Origin: Mycobacteriales bacterium
GTDB lineage: Bacteria; Actinomycetota; Actinomycetes; JAFAQI01
Direction of reading: 5' to 3'
Length of the DNA stretch: 63,644 nt
Assembly: GCA_035504215.1 (NCBI GenBank)
Contig: DATJSI010000104.1
Span: forward strand, 1 to 63,644
In this document: piece after piece, positions 8,528 through 18,790 of the stretch
Layout of the letters: each line of letters starts with the position of its first letter
Position numbering within the stretch: the stretch's first letter is position 1
Translations under genes and position numbers: made by a program
The notes under the pieces: model-generated
What the model saw: the letters and a program-made list of their open reading frames with translations, nothing else
Databases searched by the model: none
Told to the model about the DNA's origin: nothing

Positions 8528-9814
8528 TCAGGCCGGCGAGGCGGCGCCGTTCTCGCCGGCCCTGGTGATGAGCACCGTGCCGATCTGACGTCGCCGTCCT
8601 TTGGAACCCTCGGCCAGGAAGGTCAGCCCGTGCGCGGTCACCGACGCGCCAGGGATCGGCACCCGGCCCAGCTCGGCCGCCAGCAAGCCGCCGACCGTAT
8701 CGACGTCGTCGAGCTCGAAGTCGACGTCGAACATCTCCTCGATGTCGTCGACGGGCACGCGGACGTTGACCCGCACGTGGTCGGGATCGAGCCACTCGAC
8801 CCGCGGCTCCTCGCGGTCGTACTCGTCCGCGATCTCGCCGACGATCTCCTCGAGGATGTCCTCGATCGTCACCAGCCCGGCCGTCCCGCCGTACTCGTCG
8901 ATGACGATCGCGAAGTGCACCTGCTTGGCCTGCATCTCCCGCAGCAGCTCGTCGACCGGCTTGGACTCCGGGATGAAGTACGCCGGGCGCATCACCTCGG
9001 TGATCCGCTCGTTGCTCTGGTCCTCGACGTCGAACGCGGTGCGCGCCAAATCCTTCAGGTAGGCGACGCCGACCACGTCGTCCTCGTTGGCGCCGACCAC
9101 CGGAATCCGCGAGTAGCCGCTGCGCAGAGCGAGCGAGAACGCCTGGCGGACCGACTTGCTCTGCTCGATCCACACCATGTCGGTGCGCGGCACCATGACC
9201 TCGCGGGCGATCGTCTCGCCGAGCTCGAAGACCGAGTGGATCATCTGGCGCTCGCCGCTCTCGATGACCTGGCGCTCCTCGGCGAGGTCCACGAGGTCGC
9301 GCAGCTCGGCTTCGGAGGTGAAGCCGGCGTCGCGTGCGACCGTGCCGGGGATCAGCGCACTGCCGATGCCGATCAACACGTGCAGCAACGGGCCGAGCAC
9401 CCGGCGCAGCCAGATCGCCGTGCCCGCCGACGCGAGCCCGATGCCCGCCGAGTGCTGACGCCCGACCGTCCGCGCGCCGACGCCCACGACGACGAAGTGG
9501 ACGACGGTCATCCCGAGCCCGGCGACCAGCACTGCTTCCCACGAAGCCGGTAGCTGCCGTTCACAGACAACCGCGACCAGCGTGGTCGCGAGCAGCTCGG
9601 CGGCGGTGCGGACGAGCAGCAGCACGTTCAGGTGCGGTCCGGCATCCGCGACCACGGCCGCGAGCCGGCGGGCGCCGCGTCGGCCGTCATGCTCGAGCTC
9701 TTCGACCCGGCTTCGGGACACATGGGCGAGGGCTGCCTCGCTCGCCCCGAACAGGGCGGCCGCGAGGACGAGCACGCCGGCCAGAACGAGGGCCCAGACG
9801 TCCGCTGCCGTCAT
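8528..9814 (-). CDS. CNNM/CBS-domain membrane protein (hemolysin C / CorC-like)
   Basis: A 428-residue integral membrane protein. It contains an N-terminal CNNM domain with about four hydrophobic segments (residues ~5-150), then two CBS repeats beginning around VMVPRTDMVWIEQ and VMRPAYFIPESKPVDELL, then the FAIVIDEYGGTAGLVTIEDI box and a C-terminal CorC_HlyC domain. Family members take part in Mg2+/Co2+ homeostasis; the name 'hemolysin' is historical. Its start overlaps the ybeY stop (ATGA), the standard actinobacterial phoH-ybeY-hemolysin-era neighbourhood. Confidence 0.93.
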   Translation of the reverse strand: MTAADVWALVLAGVLVLAAALFGASEAALAHVSRSRVEELEHDGRRGARRLAAVVADAGPHLNVLLLVRTAAELLATTLVAVVCERQLPASWEAVLVAGLGMTVVHFVVVGVGARTVGRQHSAGIGLASAGTAIWLRRVLGPLLHVLIGIGSALIPGTVARDAGFTSEAELRDLVDLAEERQVIESGERQMIHSVFELGETIAREVMVPRTDMVWIEQSKSVRQAFSLALRSGYSRIPVVGANEDDVVGVAYLKDLARTAFDVEDQSNERITEVMRPAYFIPESKPVDELLREMQAKQVHFAIVIDEYGGTAGLVTIEDILEEIVGEIADEYDREEPRVEWLDPDHVRVNVRVPVDDIEEMFDVDFELDDVDTVGGLLAAELGRVPIPGASVTAHGLTFLAEGSKGRRRQIGTVLITRAGENGAASPA

Positions 9815-10278
9815 CGTCGGCGAACCACGTTCCAGCCGGTGACCAGCCGGTTCTGCTGGCCGAACATCTCACGCTCCTGCTCCGCCTCCGCGTGGTCGTA
9901 GCCGAGCAGGTGCAGGATGCCGTGGGTCAGCAGGATCTCGAGCTCGGCCTCCGTCGAGTGCCGTGCCTGCTTTGCCTGCTCGGCAGCGACCGCCGGGCAG
10001 AGCACGACATCACCGAGCAGCGTCGGCGGCAGGTCGGGGCTCTCGACGTCGTCGCGGTGGTCGTGCAACTCGTCCATCGGGAAGGCAAGTACGTCGGTCG
10101 GCCCTTGCTCGTCCATGAAGTGCACGTGCAGCGCGGTCATCGCCTCGACGTCGACCAGCCGGATCGACAGCTCGACGAGCGGATGCACGCCGAGCTCGTC
10201 GAGCACGAACCGTGCAAGCCGCTCGAGATCTCGCTCGTCGACCGCCACGCCCGACTCGTTTGCAACCTCGATGCTCAC
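9811..10278 (-). CDS. ybeY: Endoribonuclease YbeY (rRNA maturation factor)
   Basis: A zinc metalloenzyme needed for 16S rRNA 3'-end maturation and ribosome quality control. Its 155 residues carry the diagnostic HGILHLLGYDH (three His metal ligands) and the upstream TDVLAFPMDE strand. A GTG start gives IEVANESG at the N-terminus as in homologues. It lies 24 bp after phoH and overlaps the following CNNM/CBS gene. Confidence 0.96.
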   Translation of the reverse strand: MSIEVANESGVAVDERDLERLARFVLDELGVHPLVELSIRLVDVEAMTALHVHFMDEQGPTDVLAFPMDELHDHRDDVESPDLPPTLLGDVVLCPAVAAEQAKQARHSTEAELEILLTHGILHLLGYDHAEAEQEREMFGQQNRLVTGWNVVRRR

Positions 10279-10302
10279 CGGACCCCCGACGTCCGTGCGA
10301 AG

Positions 10303-11358
10303 TCAGCGGCCGGACCGCGTCTGGCGACGCGGACCCTGTGAGCGGCGCTGCTGCGGCGAGGGCGCCGACGTCGCCGCGGCGTGCTCGGCGTCGAAGCGGG
10401 CGTAGGCATCGACGATGTCACTGACCAGACGGTGGCGTACGACGTCGCGAGACGTGAGCCGGCAGAACAACACGTCCTCGATCCCGTCGAGGATCTCCTG
10501 GACGATCTGCAGGCCGCTGCGCGTCCCCGTGGGCAGGTCGATCTGCGTGACGTCGCCGGTCACCACCATCTTCGCGCCGAAACCGAGTCGGGTGAGGAAC
10601 ATCTTCATCTGCTCGGGGCTGGTGTTCTGCGCCTCGTCGAGCACGATGAAGGAGTCGTTGAGCGTGCGGCCGCGCATGTAGGCGAGCGGCGCGACCTCGA
10701 TGACCCCGGAGGCCATGAGCCGCGGAATCGAGTCCGGGTCGATCATGTCGTGCAGCGCGTCGTACAGCGGACGTAGGTACGGGTCGATCTTCTCGTTCAG
10801 CGTCCCGGGCAGGAACCCGAGCCGCTCGCCGGCCTCGACCGCCGGACGGGTCAGGATGATCCGGTTGACCTTCTTGGCCTGCAGGGCTTGCACGGCTTTG
10901 GCCATCGCGAGATAGGTCTTGCCGGTGCCGGCCGGCCCGATCCCGAACACGATCGTGTGCTCGTCGATGGCGTCGACGTACCGCTTCTGGTTCAACGTCT
11001 TCGGTCGGATAGTGCGGCCGCGACTGGAGATGATGTTCAGGCTCAGCACGTCGGCCGGGCGCTCGTCGGTCTGCTCGCGGAGCATCGTGATCGAGCGCTG
11101 TACGGCGTCGGGCGTCAGCACCTCGCCGCGTTCGATCAACGTCATCAGCTCGGCAAAGAGCCGGGCCGCCACGGCGACCTCGATCGCGTCGCCCGCCAAC
11201 GTGATCTCGTTGCCGCGGACATGAATGTCGCAGGAGAACGACCGCTCGATCAGGTGGAGCAGCTCGTCGCTGGATCCGAGCAGTGCCACCATGCTGCGCT
11301 CGCTGGGCACGACGATCAGCGTCGACGTCGTCCCCGCACGTTCGGCCATGGTCGCCAT
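10303..11358 (-). CDS. phoH: PhoH-family ATPase
   Basis: A PhoH-like P-loop ATPase of 351 residues. An N-terminal KH-like domain (FSCDIHVRGNEITLAG) precedes the ATPase with Walker A GPAGTGKTYLAMAKAV and Walker B SFIVLDEAQNTSPEQM, then VTGDVTQIDLP. The C-terminal tail is rich in Gln, Arg and Ser. PhoH proteins are associated with RNA metabolism and are nearly always next to ybeY. I chose the ATG of MATMAERAG; the ATG three codons further in is equally possible and neither has a strong ribosome binding site. Confidence 0.93.
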   Translation of the reverse strand: MATMAERAGTTSTLIVVPSERSMVALLGSSDELLHLIERSFSCDIHVRGNEITLAGDAIEVAVAARLFAELMTLIERGEVLTPDAVQRSITMLREQTDERPADVLSLNIISSRGRTIRPKTLNQKRYVDAIDEHTIVFGIGPAGTGKTYLAMAKAVQALQAKKVNRIILTRPAVEAGERLGFLPGTLNEKIDPYLRPLYDALHDMIDPDSIPRLMASGVIEVAPLAYMRGRTLNDSFIVLDEAQNTSPEQMKMFLTRLGFGAKMVVTGDVTQIDLPTGTRSGLQIVQEILDGIEDVLFCRLTSRDVVRHRLVSDIVDAYARFDAEHAAATSAPSPQQRRSQGPRRQTRSGR

Positions 11359-11407
11359 CGATGCTAATGCCACCGGTCCGGCCAGCGGCGGGCTCGGGAC
11401 CCCGATC

Positions 11408-11758
11408 TCAACCGGGCGGCCAGCCCATCGCCCGGCCGCCGAGCACGTGCAGGTGAGCGTGCATGACGGTCTGGTGGGCGTCCGGTCCGGTGTTGGCGAC
11501 CAGCCGGTACCCGCTCGTGTCGATCCCTTCGATTTCGGCCACCTCGGCCGCGAGCCGCACCATCGCCGAGACGCCGGTGCCGTCTGCGGCCGCGACCTCG
11601 GCGAGGTTCGCATAGTGGTCGCGCGGGATGACGAGAACGTGGGTCGGCGCCTGCGGAGTCAGGTCGCGGAATGCGACCGCGGCATCCGACTCGGCGACGA
11701 TGTCGGCCGCGATGTCCCCGGAAGCGATCTTGCAGAAGATGCAGTCGGCGTCAGCCAC
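11408..11758 (-). CDS. HIT-family nucleotide hydrolase
   Basis: A 116-residue histidine-triad protein hydrolysing or transferring nucleotides from nucleoside phosphates (HINT-like). It starts CIFCKIASGDI and ends with the catalytic triad VMHAHLHVLGGRAMGWPPG. CIFC at the N-terminus is common in HINT-type members. It lies 10 bp after rsmE and 49 bp before phoH in the same direction, as part of the hrcA-dnaJ-rsmE-hit-phoH cluster. Confidence 0.94.
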   Translation of the reverse strand: MADADCIFCKIASGDIAADIVAESDAAVAFRDLTPQAPTHVLVIPRDHYANLAEVAAADGTGVSAMVRLAAEVAEIEGIDTSGYRLVANTGPDAHQTVMHAHLHVLGGRAMGWPPG

Positions 11759-11768
11759 AGCCCGGAGC

Positions 11769-12512
11769 CTAATGTGCGACGTCAGGGCCCATCCGCCACC
11801 GCGTCATGGCGCAGATCACGGCCAATGCCGCGGTGCCCGCGGTCGAGCTGCGCAGGATGCCGGGGCCGAGGCGGACCGCGGTTGCACCCGCCCCTGTCAG
11901 CACCGCGAGCTCCTCCTCGGTGATGCCGCCCTCCGGGCCCACGACCACGAGTACGTCGGTCACCCCGTCGATCCGCTGGGTCGCGAGGGGTTCAGCTGCG
12001 GACTCGTGCAGCACGAACGCCCGGCCGGCGCGAGCACACCGCTGCGCGAGCGACTCGGTCGTCGCCGGCCCGTCGATCAGCGGCCACCACGCCCGCCGCG
12101 ACTGCTTGGCCGCTGATCGCGACGTCGCGGCCCAGCGAAGCGCCGTCCGGTCACTCCACCGAGCGACACATCGCGCGGCGGCCCAGCCGACCACCTCGTC
12201 GACGCCCACCTCGGTCATCGACTCGACCGCCTGCTCGTCGCGGCCGCCACGCGCCAGCGCCTGTGCGACGACCAGCCGCGGCGACGGCGCCGGCACGACC
12301 TCGCGTTCGGCGATGACGACGGTCAGCTCGCCGCGACGCACCTCGCCGACCTGGCCATGGGCGAGCGTGCCCGCGCCATCGGTCAGGTCGACGTGCTCGC
12401 CCGGTCGAAGCCGGCGTACGTCGGCCGCATGGCGGCCTTCGTCCCCCGTGACCGCGACCGGCGCCCCCGGGGTAGCGGTCGAAAGCTCGGCGAAGAACAG
12501 CGGCGGCGTCAC
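11769..12512 (-). CDS. rsmE: 16S rRNA m3U1498 methyltransferase RsmE
   Basis: A SPOUT-class methyltransferase that makes N3-methyluridine at position 1498 of 16S rRNA. It has 247 residues: an N-terminal PUA-like domain (FFAELSTATP ... GDEGRHAADVRRLRPGE) and a knotted C-terminal domain with VVVGPEGGITEEELAVL and LGPGILRSSTAGTAAL. The GTG start (VTPPLFFAEL) is 5 bp after the dnaJ stop and matches family N-termini; a longer in-frame start would overlap dnaJ. Confidence 0.94.
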   Translation of the reverse strand: MTPPLFFAELSTATPGAPVAVTGDEGRHAADVRRLRPGEHVDLTDGAGTLAHGQVGEVRRGELTVVIAEREVVPAPSPRLVVAQALARGGRDEQAVESMTEVGVDEVVGWAAARCVARWSDRTALRWAATSRSAAKQSRRAWWPLIDGPATTESLAQRCARAGRAFVLHESAAEPLATQRIDGVTDVLVVVGPEGGITEEELAVLTGAGATAVRLGPGILRSSTAGTAALAVICAMTRWRMGPDVAH

Positions 12513-12516
12513 GCGC

Positions 12517-13665
<1,149 letters not shown>

Positions 13666-13672
13666 GCCGGCC

Positions 13673-14698
13673 TCAGCCGCCGGCCAGGATCTGGCCCACG
13701 TAGCGCGCCACGGCGAGCACGGCACCCATGGCGCCGGGGTAGTCCATCCGGGTCGGCCCGACGACGCCGAGGGACGCGAGCGCCGTCGAGGCGTCGGCGC
13801 CGTACCCGGTAGTGACGACCGAGGTGGTCTGCAGGCCCTCGTAGGCGTTCTCGATGCCGATGCTCACGTGCACGGTTTGCGGGTCGCGTGCCTCGTCGAG
13901 CAGCCGGAGTAGTACGACGTGCTCCTCGAGTGCCTCGAGCACGGGCCGGATCGAGCCAGGGAAGTCCAGCGCGGCGCTGCGCGCCAGGTTGGCCGTCCCG
14001 GCCAGCGCCACGCGTCCGTCGACCCGCTCGACGAGGGTCTCGAGGACCGTGGAGAGCACCGCGACGATCGTGGGCCGCGCGTCGGCGGCGACGGTCTCGG
14101 GAAGGTCGGTGAGCAGCCCGGCCGCGTCGGCCAGCCGGCGGCCGACCATCCGGGAGTTGAACGCCGTACGCAGCTCCGCCACCTCGTCCTCGCTGAGCGC
14201 ACCGGGCAGCTCGACCACGCGCTGCTCGACCCGTCCCGTATCGGTGATCAGGACGATCATCAACCGGGTCTCGGAGAGCCGGACGATCTCGAGGTGGCGC
14301 ACGGAGGACCGGCTGAGCGACGGGTACTGCACGACCGCAACCTGGCGGGTGAGCTGCGCGAGCAGCCGGACGCTTCTGGTCACGACGTCGTCGAGGTCGA
14401 CCGCGCCGCGAAGGAACTCCTCGATCGCCCGGCGCTCCGGCGGCGTCAGCGGCTTGACCGTCGAGAGCTTGTCGACGAACAGCCGGTAACCCTTGTCGGT
14501 CGGCACCCGGCCGGCGCTGGTGTGCGGCTGGGTGATGTATCCCTCGTCCTCGAGGGCGGCCATGTCGTTGCGGATGGTCGCGGGCGAGACGCCGAGATGG
14601 TGTCGCTCGACCAGCACCTTGGATCCGACCGGCTCGTTGGTCGAGACGTAGTCCTCGACGATGGCACGCAGGACCTCGAGCTTGCGGTCGTCAAGCAT
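13673..14698 (-). CDS. hrcA: Heat-inducible transcription repressor HrcA
   Basis: Repressor of class I heat-shock genes that binds CIRCE and is controlled by GroE. Its 341 residues begin [18 protein letters not shown], followed by the winged-helix recognition region [20 protein letters not shown] and the C-terminal GAF-like region ending [26 protein letters not shown] inverted repeat lies 55-81 bp upstream, so the gene is autoregulated. It is the first gene of the hrcA-dnaJ-rsmE transcription unit. Confidence 0.97.
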   Translation of the reverse strand: MLDDRKLEVLRAIVEDYVSTNEPVGSKVLVERHHLGVSPATIRNDMAALEDEGYITQPHTSAGRVPTDKGYRLFVDKLSTVKPLTPPERRAIEEFLRGAVDLDDVVTRSVRLLAQLTRQVAVVQYPSLSRSSVRHLEIVRLSETRLMIVLITDTGRVEQRVVELPGALSEDEVAELRTAFNSRMVGRRLADAAGLLTDLPETVAADARPTIVAVLSTVLETLVERVDGRVALAGTANLARSAALDFPGSIRPVLEALEEHVVLLRLLDEARDPQTVHVSIGIENAYEGLQTTSVVTTGYGADASTALASLGVVGPTRMDYPGAMGAVLAVARYVGQILAGG

Positions 14699-14752
14699 GC
14701 CGACCCTCCTCGAGCCTTCGTGCGCCGGCGCCGGGGCTCAGCCGGCAGTCGG

Positions 14753-14779
14753 CTGGCACTCAGTCGTCCCGAGTGCCAA
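14753..14779. promoter_or_regulatory. CIRCE element
   Basis: CTGGCACTC, nine spacer bases, GAGTGCCAA. This matches the CIRCE consensus TTAGCACTC-N9-GAGTGCTAA at all but three positions, with TGGCACTC and GAGTGCCA as perfect complementary arms. It lies upstream of hrcA (first gene hrcA, then dnaJ), the known HrcA operator position. Confidence 0.93.
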
Positions 14780-14848
14780 TTCTACGCGAGTCCGGCGGTC
14801 CGCCCGGGGAACGGACGCGCCGTACCCCATCGGCCACACGGATCGGCG

Positions 14849-15505
14849 TCACCGCAGGTAGTGGTCGGGCCGGTGCTGCCACGGGGCGAGCTCGAGGTGG
14901 GTGGGCAGGTCGGCCCGGCCGAGCAGCCAGGCGAGCAGCGCGCGCTGATCCGCGCCGCCGAGCCGCTCGGGCAGCAGCCGCAGGCTGATCGCCAGCTCGC
15001 GGTCTACGTACCCGTCCGGCCAGTCCATCGGCTCGTAGCCGAGCCCGAGATCGACGTGATGGATCTCGACCTCGCGCCAGCGGTGCATCGGCATCGCCGC
15101 GCACGGCCAGGTCTCGCCGCCCGCGTTGAGACCGTGCCCCGCCCACGCCTCGGCGGTCATCGCATCCCAGGTCGCGTCGAGGGTGGCCGAGCTGGCGGCG
15201 ACGTCATCGACGAGCTCGCGCGCCGAGCGGGCCGCGCCGGCCTCGATATCGGCGGCCCGCCGCTCGTGCCCGCCGGCGTACTGGCTGACCGAGTCGCCGG
15301 CGATCGCCGCCCGCAACATCCGGGTGTGGGAGTCGCCGTTGCGGGCGATGTGGGTCAGCGCGTGCCCGACCGTCCAGCCGGGCAGGAGCGACGGGCTGCG
15401 CGCCTGGTCGTCGGTGAGCCCGGCGATCGTGGCGTTCAGCCGGTCGTGACCGACCTTCGCGGCAGCGACGACCTGGGCGATCTCGTCGGGATCGGGCTCG
15501 GGCAC
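14849..15505 (-). CDS. Mycothiol-dependent maleylpyruvate isomerase-family (DinB-like) protein
   Basis: A 218-residue four-helix-bundle metalloprotein of the maleylpyruvate isomerase N-terminal family. Helix segments carry the likely metal histidines: GWTVGHALTHIARNGDSH and MHRWREVEIHHVDLGLGY. Members use mycothiol as a cofactor for isomerase or transferase reactions, consistent with an actinobacterial host; the substrate is not predictable. GTG start. It lies between hemW and hrcA with its own intergenic spacing. Confidence 0.85.
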   Translation of the reverse strand: MPEPDPDEIAQVVAAAKVGHDRLNATIAGLTDDQARSPSLLPGWTVGHALTHIARNGDSHTRMLRAAIAGDSVSQYAGGHERRAADIEAGAARSARELVDDVAASSATLDATWDAMTAEAWAGHGLNAGGETWPCAAMPMHRWREVEIHHVDLGLGYEPMDWPDGYVDRELAISLRLLPERLGGADQRALLAWLLGRADLPTHLELAPWQHRPDHYLR

Positions 15506-15584
15506 CGGCCCATCATCACACCGGCGAGAGAACCGGACCTACGCCGACGACGACAACGCCGCGAGCGTGCGGCTGGGCGACGCG

Positions 15585-15662
15585 TCAGTGCTCTTCCCAC
15601 CAGCGGGCGAGGGTCAGCAAACCCACGGCGACGAGTCCGACGATCGCGAACAAATCGGCCAT
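15585..15662 (-). CDS. Possible 25-residue membrane peptide
   Basis: An ATG-initiated 25-codon frame in the gap between hemW and the isomerase-like gene. It encodes MADLFAIVGLVAVGLLTL followed by ARWWEEH, a single predicted transmembrane helix with a charged tail. No strong ribosome binding site is visible, and I know no homologue. It could be a real small membrane protein or chance; the hydrophobic-then-charged pattern is its only support. Confidence 0.25.
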   Translation of the reverse strand: MADLFAIVGLVAVGLLTLARWWEEH

Positions 15663-15724
15663 GGCATCAGCGTGCCCCCGGCCTATGACACGAACCCCCA
15701 CCTTCGGTGACCTGTGGACAAACA

Positions 15725-16945
15725 TCACGCGACAAGATCGCGGACCACGGCGTCGGCGAGCAGCCGGCCGCGCAGCGTGAGCACGGCACGCCCCTCGTCG
15801 TACGCCGCGGCTTCCAGCAGGCCGTCATCGCGGGCTCGGGCCGCCGCGGCCAGCCCGGCATCACTCAGCGGCTCGAGCCGCAGACCCTCGCGCAGTCGCA
15901 GCCGCAGCAGGACGTCCTCGGCCGCGCGTTGCTGGGCGTCAAGGCGCTCCCGCGCCGCGGCCGGCGAGCGACCTGCTGCAATGGCCGCTGCATAGTCGCG
16001 CGGGTGCTTGACGTTCCACCACCGCACGCCCCCGACATGGCTGTGCGCGCCCGGGCCGATCCCCCACCAGTCACCGCCGGTCCAGTAGAGCAGGTTGTGC
16101 CGGGCCCGGTCCTCCGGCCGGCGCGCCCAGTTGGACACCTCGTACCACTCGAACCCGGCCGCGGTCAGTGCGCGCTCGGCCAGCTCATAGCGGTCGGCGA
16201 GCAGGTCGTCGTCGGTCGCAGTCAGCTGTCCGCGCGCAACCTGCGCAGCCAGCCGGGTGCCCGGTTCGAGGATGAGTGAGTACGCCGACACGTGGTCGAC
16301 GTCCGTCGCTGTCGCGGCGTCCAGCGATGCCTGCCAGTCCTGGTCGGACTCGCCGGGCGCGCCGTAGATCAGGTCGACGCTCAGATGGTCGAACCCGGCC
16401 GCCTTCGCCTCGGTCACGGCGGCCGCCGCCCGGCCCGGCGTGTGCCGGCGGTCGAGCACGGCGAGCACGTGCGGAACGACCGACTGCATGCCGAAGCTGA
16501 CCCGCGTGAAGCCGCCGTCGCGAAGCGCCGCCAGCGAGCCCGGCGTCACCGACTCCGGGTTCGCCTCCGTGGTGACCTCTGCGTCGGGCACGAGTCCGAA
16601 CAGCTCGTCGATCCGGCGCAGGATGCGAACCAGGTCGCCGGCAGGAAGCAGGGTCGGCGTGCCGCCGCCGAAGAACACGGTGGATACGGGTGCCGCGCCC
16701 GGGCCGAGCACGCGTCGGGAGAGCTCGAGCTCGGCGATTGCTGTCTCGGCGTACTGCGACTGTGACGCGCCGCCGCCCAGCTCGGCCGCGGTGTAGGTGT
16801 TGAAGTCGCAGTAGCCGCAGCGGGTCGCGCAGAACGGCACATGCACGTAGACCCCGAACGATCGGTCACCGGCGCCATCCAGCGCGGCGCCGGGCAGCCG
16901 GCCGTCGGCGGGCGCCGGCTCGCCGACTGGCAACGTCGAGGGCAT
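15725..16945 (-). CDS. hemW: HemW-like radical SAM heme-binding protein
   Basis: A radical SAM protein of 406 residues formerly called oxygen-independent coproporphyrinogen oxidase; HemW members bind heme and act as chaperones rather than oxidases. The cluster motif is VPFCATRCGYCDFNTY (CxxxCxxC, followed by Asp-Phe). Further motifs are STVFFGGGTPTLLP, EANPESVTPG, RVSFGMQSV and LIYGAPGES. The C-terminal HemW_C domain carries WWGIGPGAHSHVGGVRWWN. It is 9 bp after adk in the same direction. Confidence 0.92.
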   Translation of the reverse strand: MPSTLPVGEPAPADGRLPGAALDGAGDRSFGVYVHVPFCATRCGYCDFNTYTAAELGGGASQSQYAETAIAELELSRRVLGPGAAPVSTVFFGGGTPTLLPAGDLVRILRRIDELFGLVPDAEVTTEANPESVTPGSLAALRDGGFTRVSFGMQSVVPHVLAVLDRRHTPGRAAAAVTEAKAAGFDHLSVDLIYGAPGESDQDWQASLDAATATDVDHVSAYSLILEPGTRLAAQVARGQLTATDDDLLADRYELAERALTAAGFEWYEVSNWARRPEDRARHNLLYWTGGDWWGIGPGAHSHVGGVRWWNVKHPRDYAAAIAAGRSPAAARERLDAQQRAAEDVLLRLRLREGLRLEPLSDAGLAAAARARDDGLLEAAAYDEGRAVLTLRGRLLADAVVRDLVA

Positions 16946-16954
16946 CAGCCCGGC

Positions 16955-17530
16955 TCAGCGATCGCTGACGTCGCCGATCGCCGCGAGGATCTCGGCGGTG
17001 ACCTCTTCCTCGCTGAGATCGCCGTTGACAACCCGCAGCAGGCCGCGGCTGCGGTAGTAGTCGATCAGCGGCCGGGTGGCCTCGTCGAAGACCTCGAGCC
17101 GGTTGTGCACGACCTCGGCCGTGTCGTCACTGCGCCCCTCGGTCTTGGCGCGGGCGAGGATCCGCTCGACGAGCACGTCACGTGACGCGTCGAGGTAGAT
17201 CACGGCGTCCGGCACGGCACCGATCTCCTCTGCCATGCCGCGCGCGACCACCGCCTGACCGACCGAACGCGGGAAGCCGTCGAGCACATAGCCGTTCCGC
17301 TCCACCGCGGCGGCGACCACCGGCATCACGAGCTCGATCACGAGCTCGTCCGGCACCAGCTCGCCCTGGTCGAGGTACTCCTTGGCCTTCGTACCGATCG
17401 GCGTACCGGCCTCGACCTCGGCGCGCAGCAGGTCACCGGCGGCGATGTGCTCGAGCCCGAACTTCTCCGCCAGCCGATCGCCCTGCGTGCCCTTGCCCGA
17501 GCCGGGCGGGCCGATCAGGAGGAGCTTCAC
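16955..17530 (-). CDS. adk: Adenylate kinase, short-LID form
   Basis: Catalyses ATP + AMP to 2 ADP. The 191-residue protein carries the P-loop LLIGPPGSGKGTQ, the AMP site AAGDLLRAEV, YVLDGFPRSVGQA and the lid-flanking R in EGRSDDTAEVVHNRL. The LID is short, as in many actinobacterial enzymes. The usual actinobacterial adk follows secY in the ribosomal-protein cluster; here it lies between an MFS gene and hemW, so it may be a second copy. GTG start 2 bp after the MFS stop. Confidence 0.88.
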   Translation of the reverse strand: MKLLLIGPPGSGKGTQGDRLAEKFGLEHIAAGDLLRAEVEAGTPIGTKAKEYLDQGELVPDELVIELVMPVVAAAVERNGYVLDGFPRSVGQAVVARGMAEEIGAVPDAVIYLDASRDVLVERILARAKTEGRSDDTAEVVHNRLEVFDEATRPLIDYYRSRGLLRVVNGDLSEEEVTAEILAAIGDVSDR

Positions 17531-17532
17531 GC

Positions 17533-18765
17533 CTACAAGGGTTGCACGGCGGCACTCAGCGCGGGCCGGTTCGCTTCCGCCCACCGGCCGACCGGGCCGG
17601 TCGCGAACGCGACGACGAGGAACAGGACTCCGATGCCGATCCAGCCCGCCAGCCCATCGCTGACCACGAACGTCGTGACGATCACCGGCGCGAGCATGTT
17701 GGCGATGGCGTAGCTCATGCTGAACAGGCCTTGGTACTGCCCCTGCAACAGCTCGGGCGCGAGGCCATACCCGATACCCCATGAACCGGCGGCCTGGAAC
17801 AGCTCCCCGGTGACATGGATCAGCTCGGCCACGATGAGCAGCACGATCGCGACATCCCGGTCGCGGCCGCCGGTCAGTCCGTACACGGTGCAGGCGAGGA
17901 GGAACAGCACCCCGCAACGACGTACGGCGCGAACGGACGACTTCAGGTCGTCCACACCCCGACTCGCCCGCACCTGGAACAGCACACACATCGCAGTGTT
18001 GAGCACGAAGATCACGGCAACCATCGCGCGCGGTGCGGACGTGTGTCGCACGACCCAGAGCGGAACGCCGATCTCCAGCAGGCCGTTGTGCACGCACAAC
18101 AGCGAGTTGAGAGCGACCAGCGAGAGATAGGGGCGGTCTCGCAGCGCGACCAGCCGCGGTCCTTCGCCGACGTCGCGCGGCAGCGGAGGCACGTGCGGCA
18201 GCCGCGTGATCAGTGCGGCGGTCACGACGAAGGTCACCGCGTCCGCGATGATCAAGGTCATGTACGCCGCGCGGGTGTCGACGTGCAGAGCGACACCAGC
18301 GAGCGCGGAGCCGAGCCCGATCCCGAGGTTGGTCACTGACCGCAGGTAGGCGCGGGTGTGCACGCGGTCCTCGCCGGCAACCGCGGTAGCGATCAGGCCA
18401 TTGCGCACCGCGTTGGCCGCGTTGGTCGACACCAGCTCGCCGCACGCGATGATCAGGAACACCCAGAACGAGTGGACGAACGCGTACGCCACCATGAACA
18501 GCCCGGCGAAGACCTGCACGGCGACGAGCACCTCGCGGGGCCCGACCAGCTCCGCGATCCGCCCGGCGGGGACGTTGGCGAACAGGCCGACGAGTCCGGC
18601 GATCGTCAGGCCGACACCCACCTCGCGCACCGAGAACCCGACGATGCGCGTGAGGTAGAGCGCAGACGCAGTGAAGAACAGTCCGTTGCCGAGCATGTTG
18701 ACCAAGGTCGCGACGGCCAGCACTCTCGGCGCGCCCTTCGCCGGAAGCACGCTGGTGAGGGGCAC
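17533..18765 (-). CDS. MFS transporter
   Basis: A 410-residue major-facilitator permease with about 12 hydrophobic segments. The cytoplasmic loop between helices 2 and 3 reads NVPAGRIAELVGPREV, a degenerate MFS motif A. Segments such as ATLVNMLGNGLFFTASALYL and TNLGIGLGSALAGVAL fit drug-efflux-type MFS proteins. It lies between lepA (25-bp gap) and adk (2-bp gap). Substrate unknown. Confidence 0.87.
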   Translation of the reverse strand: MPLTSVLPAKGAPRVLAVATLVNMLGNGLFFTASALYLTRIVGFSVREVGVGLTIAGLVGLFANVPAGRIAELVGPREVLVAVQVFAGLFMVAYAFVHSFWVFLIIACGELVSTNAANAVRNGLIATAVAGEDRVHTRAYLRSVTNLGIGLGSALAGVALHVDTRAAYMTLIIADAVTFVVTAALITRLPHVPPLPRDVGEGPRLVALRDRPYLSLVALNSLLCVHNGLLEIGVPLWVVRHTSAPRAMVAVIFVLNTAMCVLFQVRASRGVDDLKSSVRAVRRCGVLFLLACTVYGLTGGRDRDVAIVLLIVAELIHVTGELFQAAGSWGIGYGLAPELLQGQYQGLFSMSYAIANMLAPVIVTTFVVSDGLAGWIGIGVLFLVVAFATGPVGRWAEANRPALSAAVQPL

Positions 18766-18790
18766 ACCCTCACCCTAGGAAGTGCCGCAA

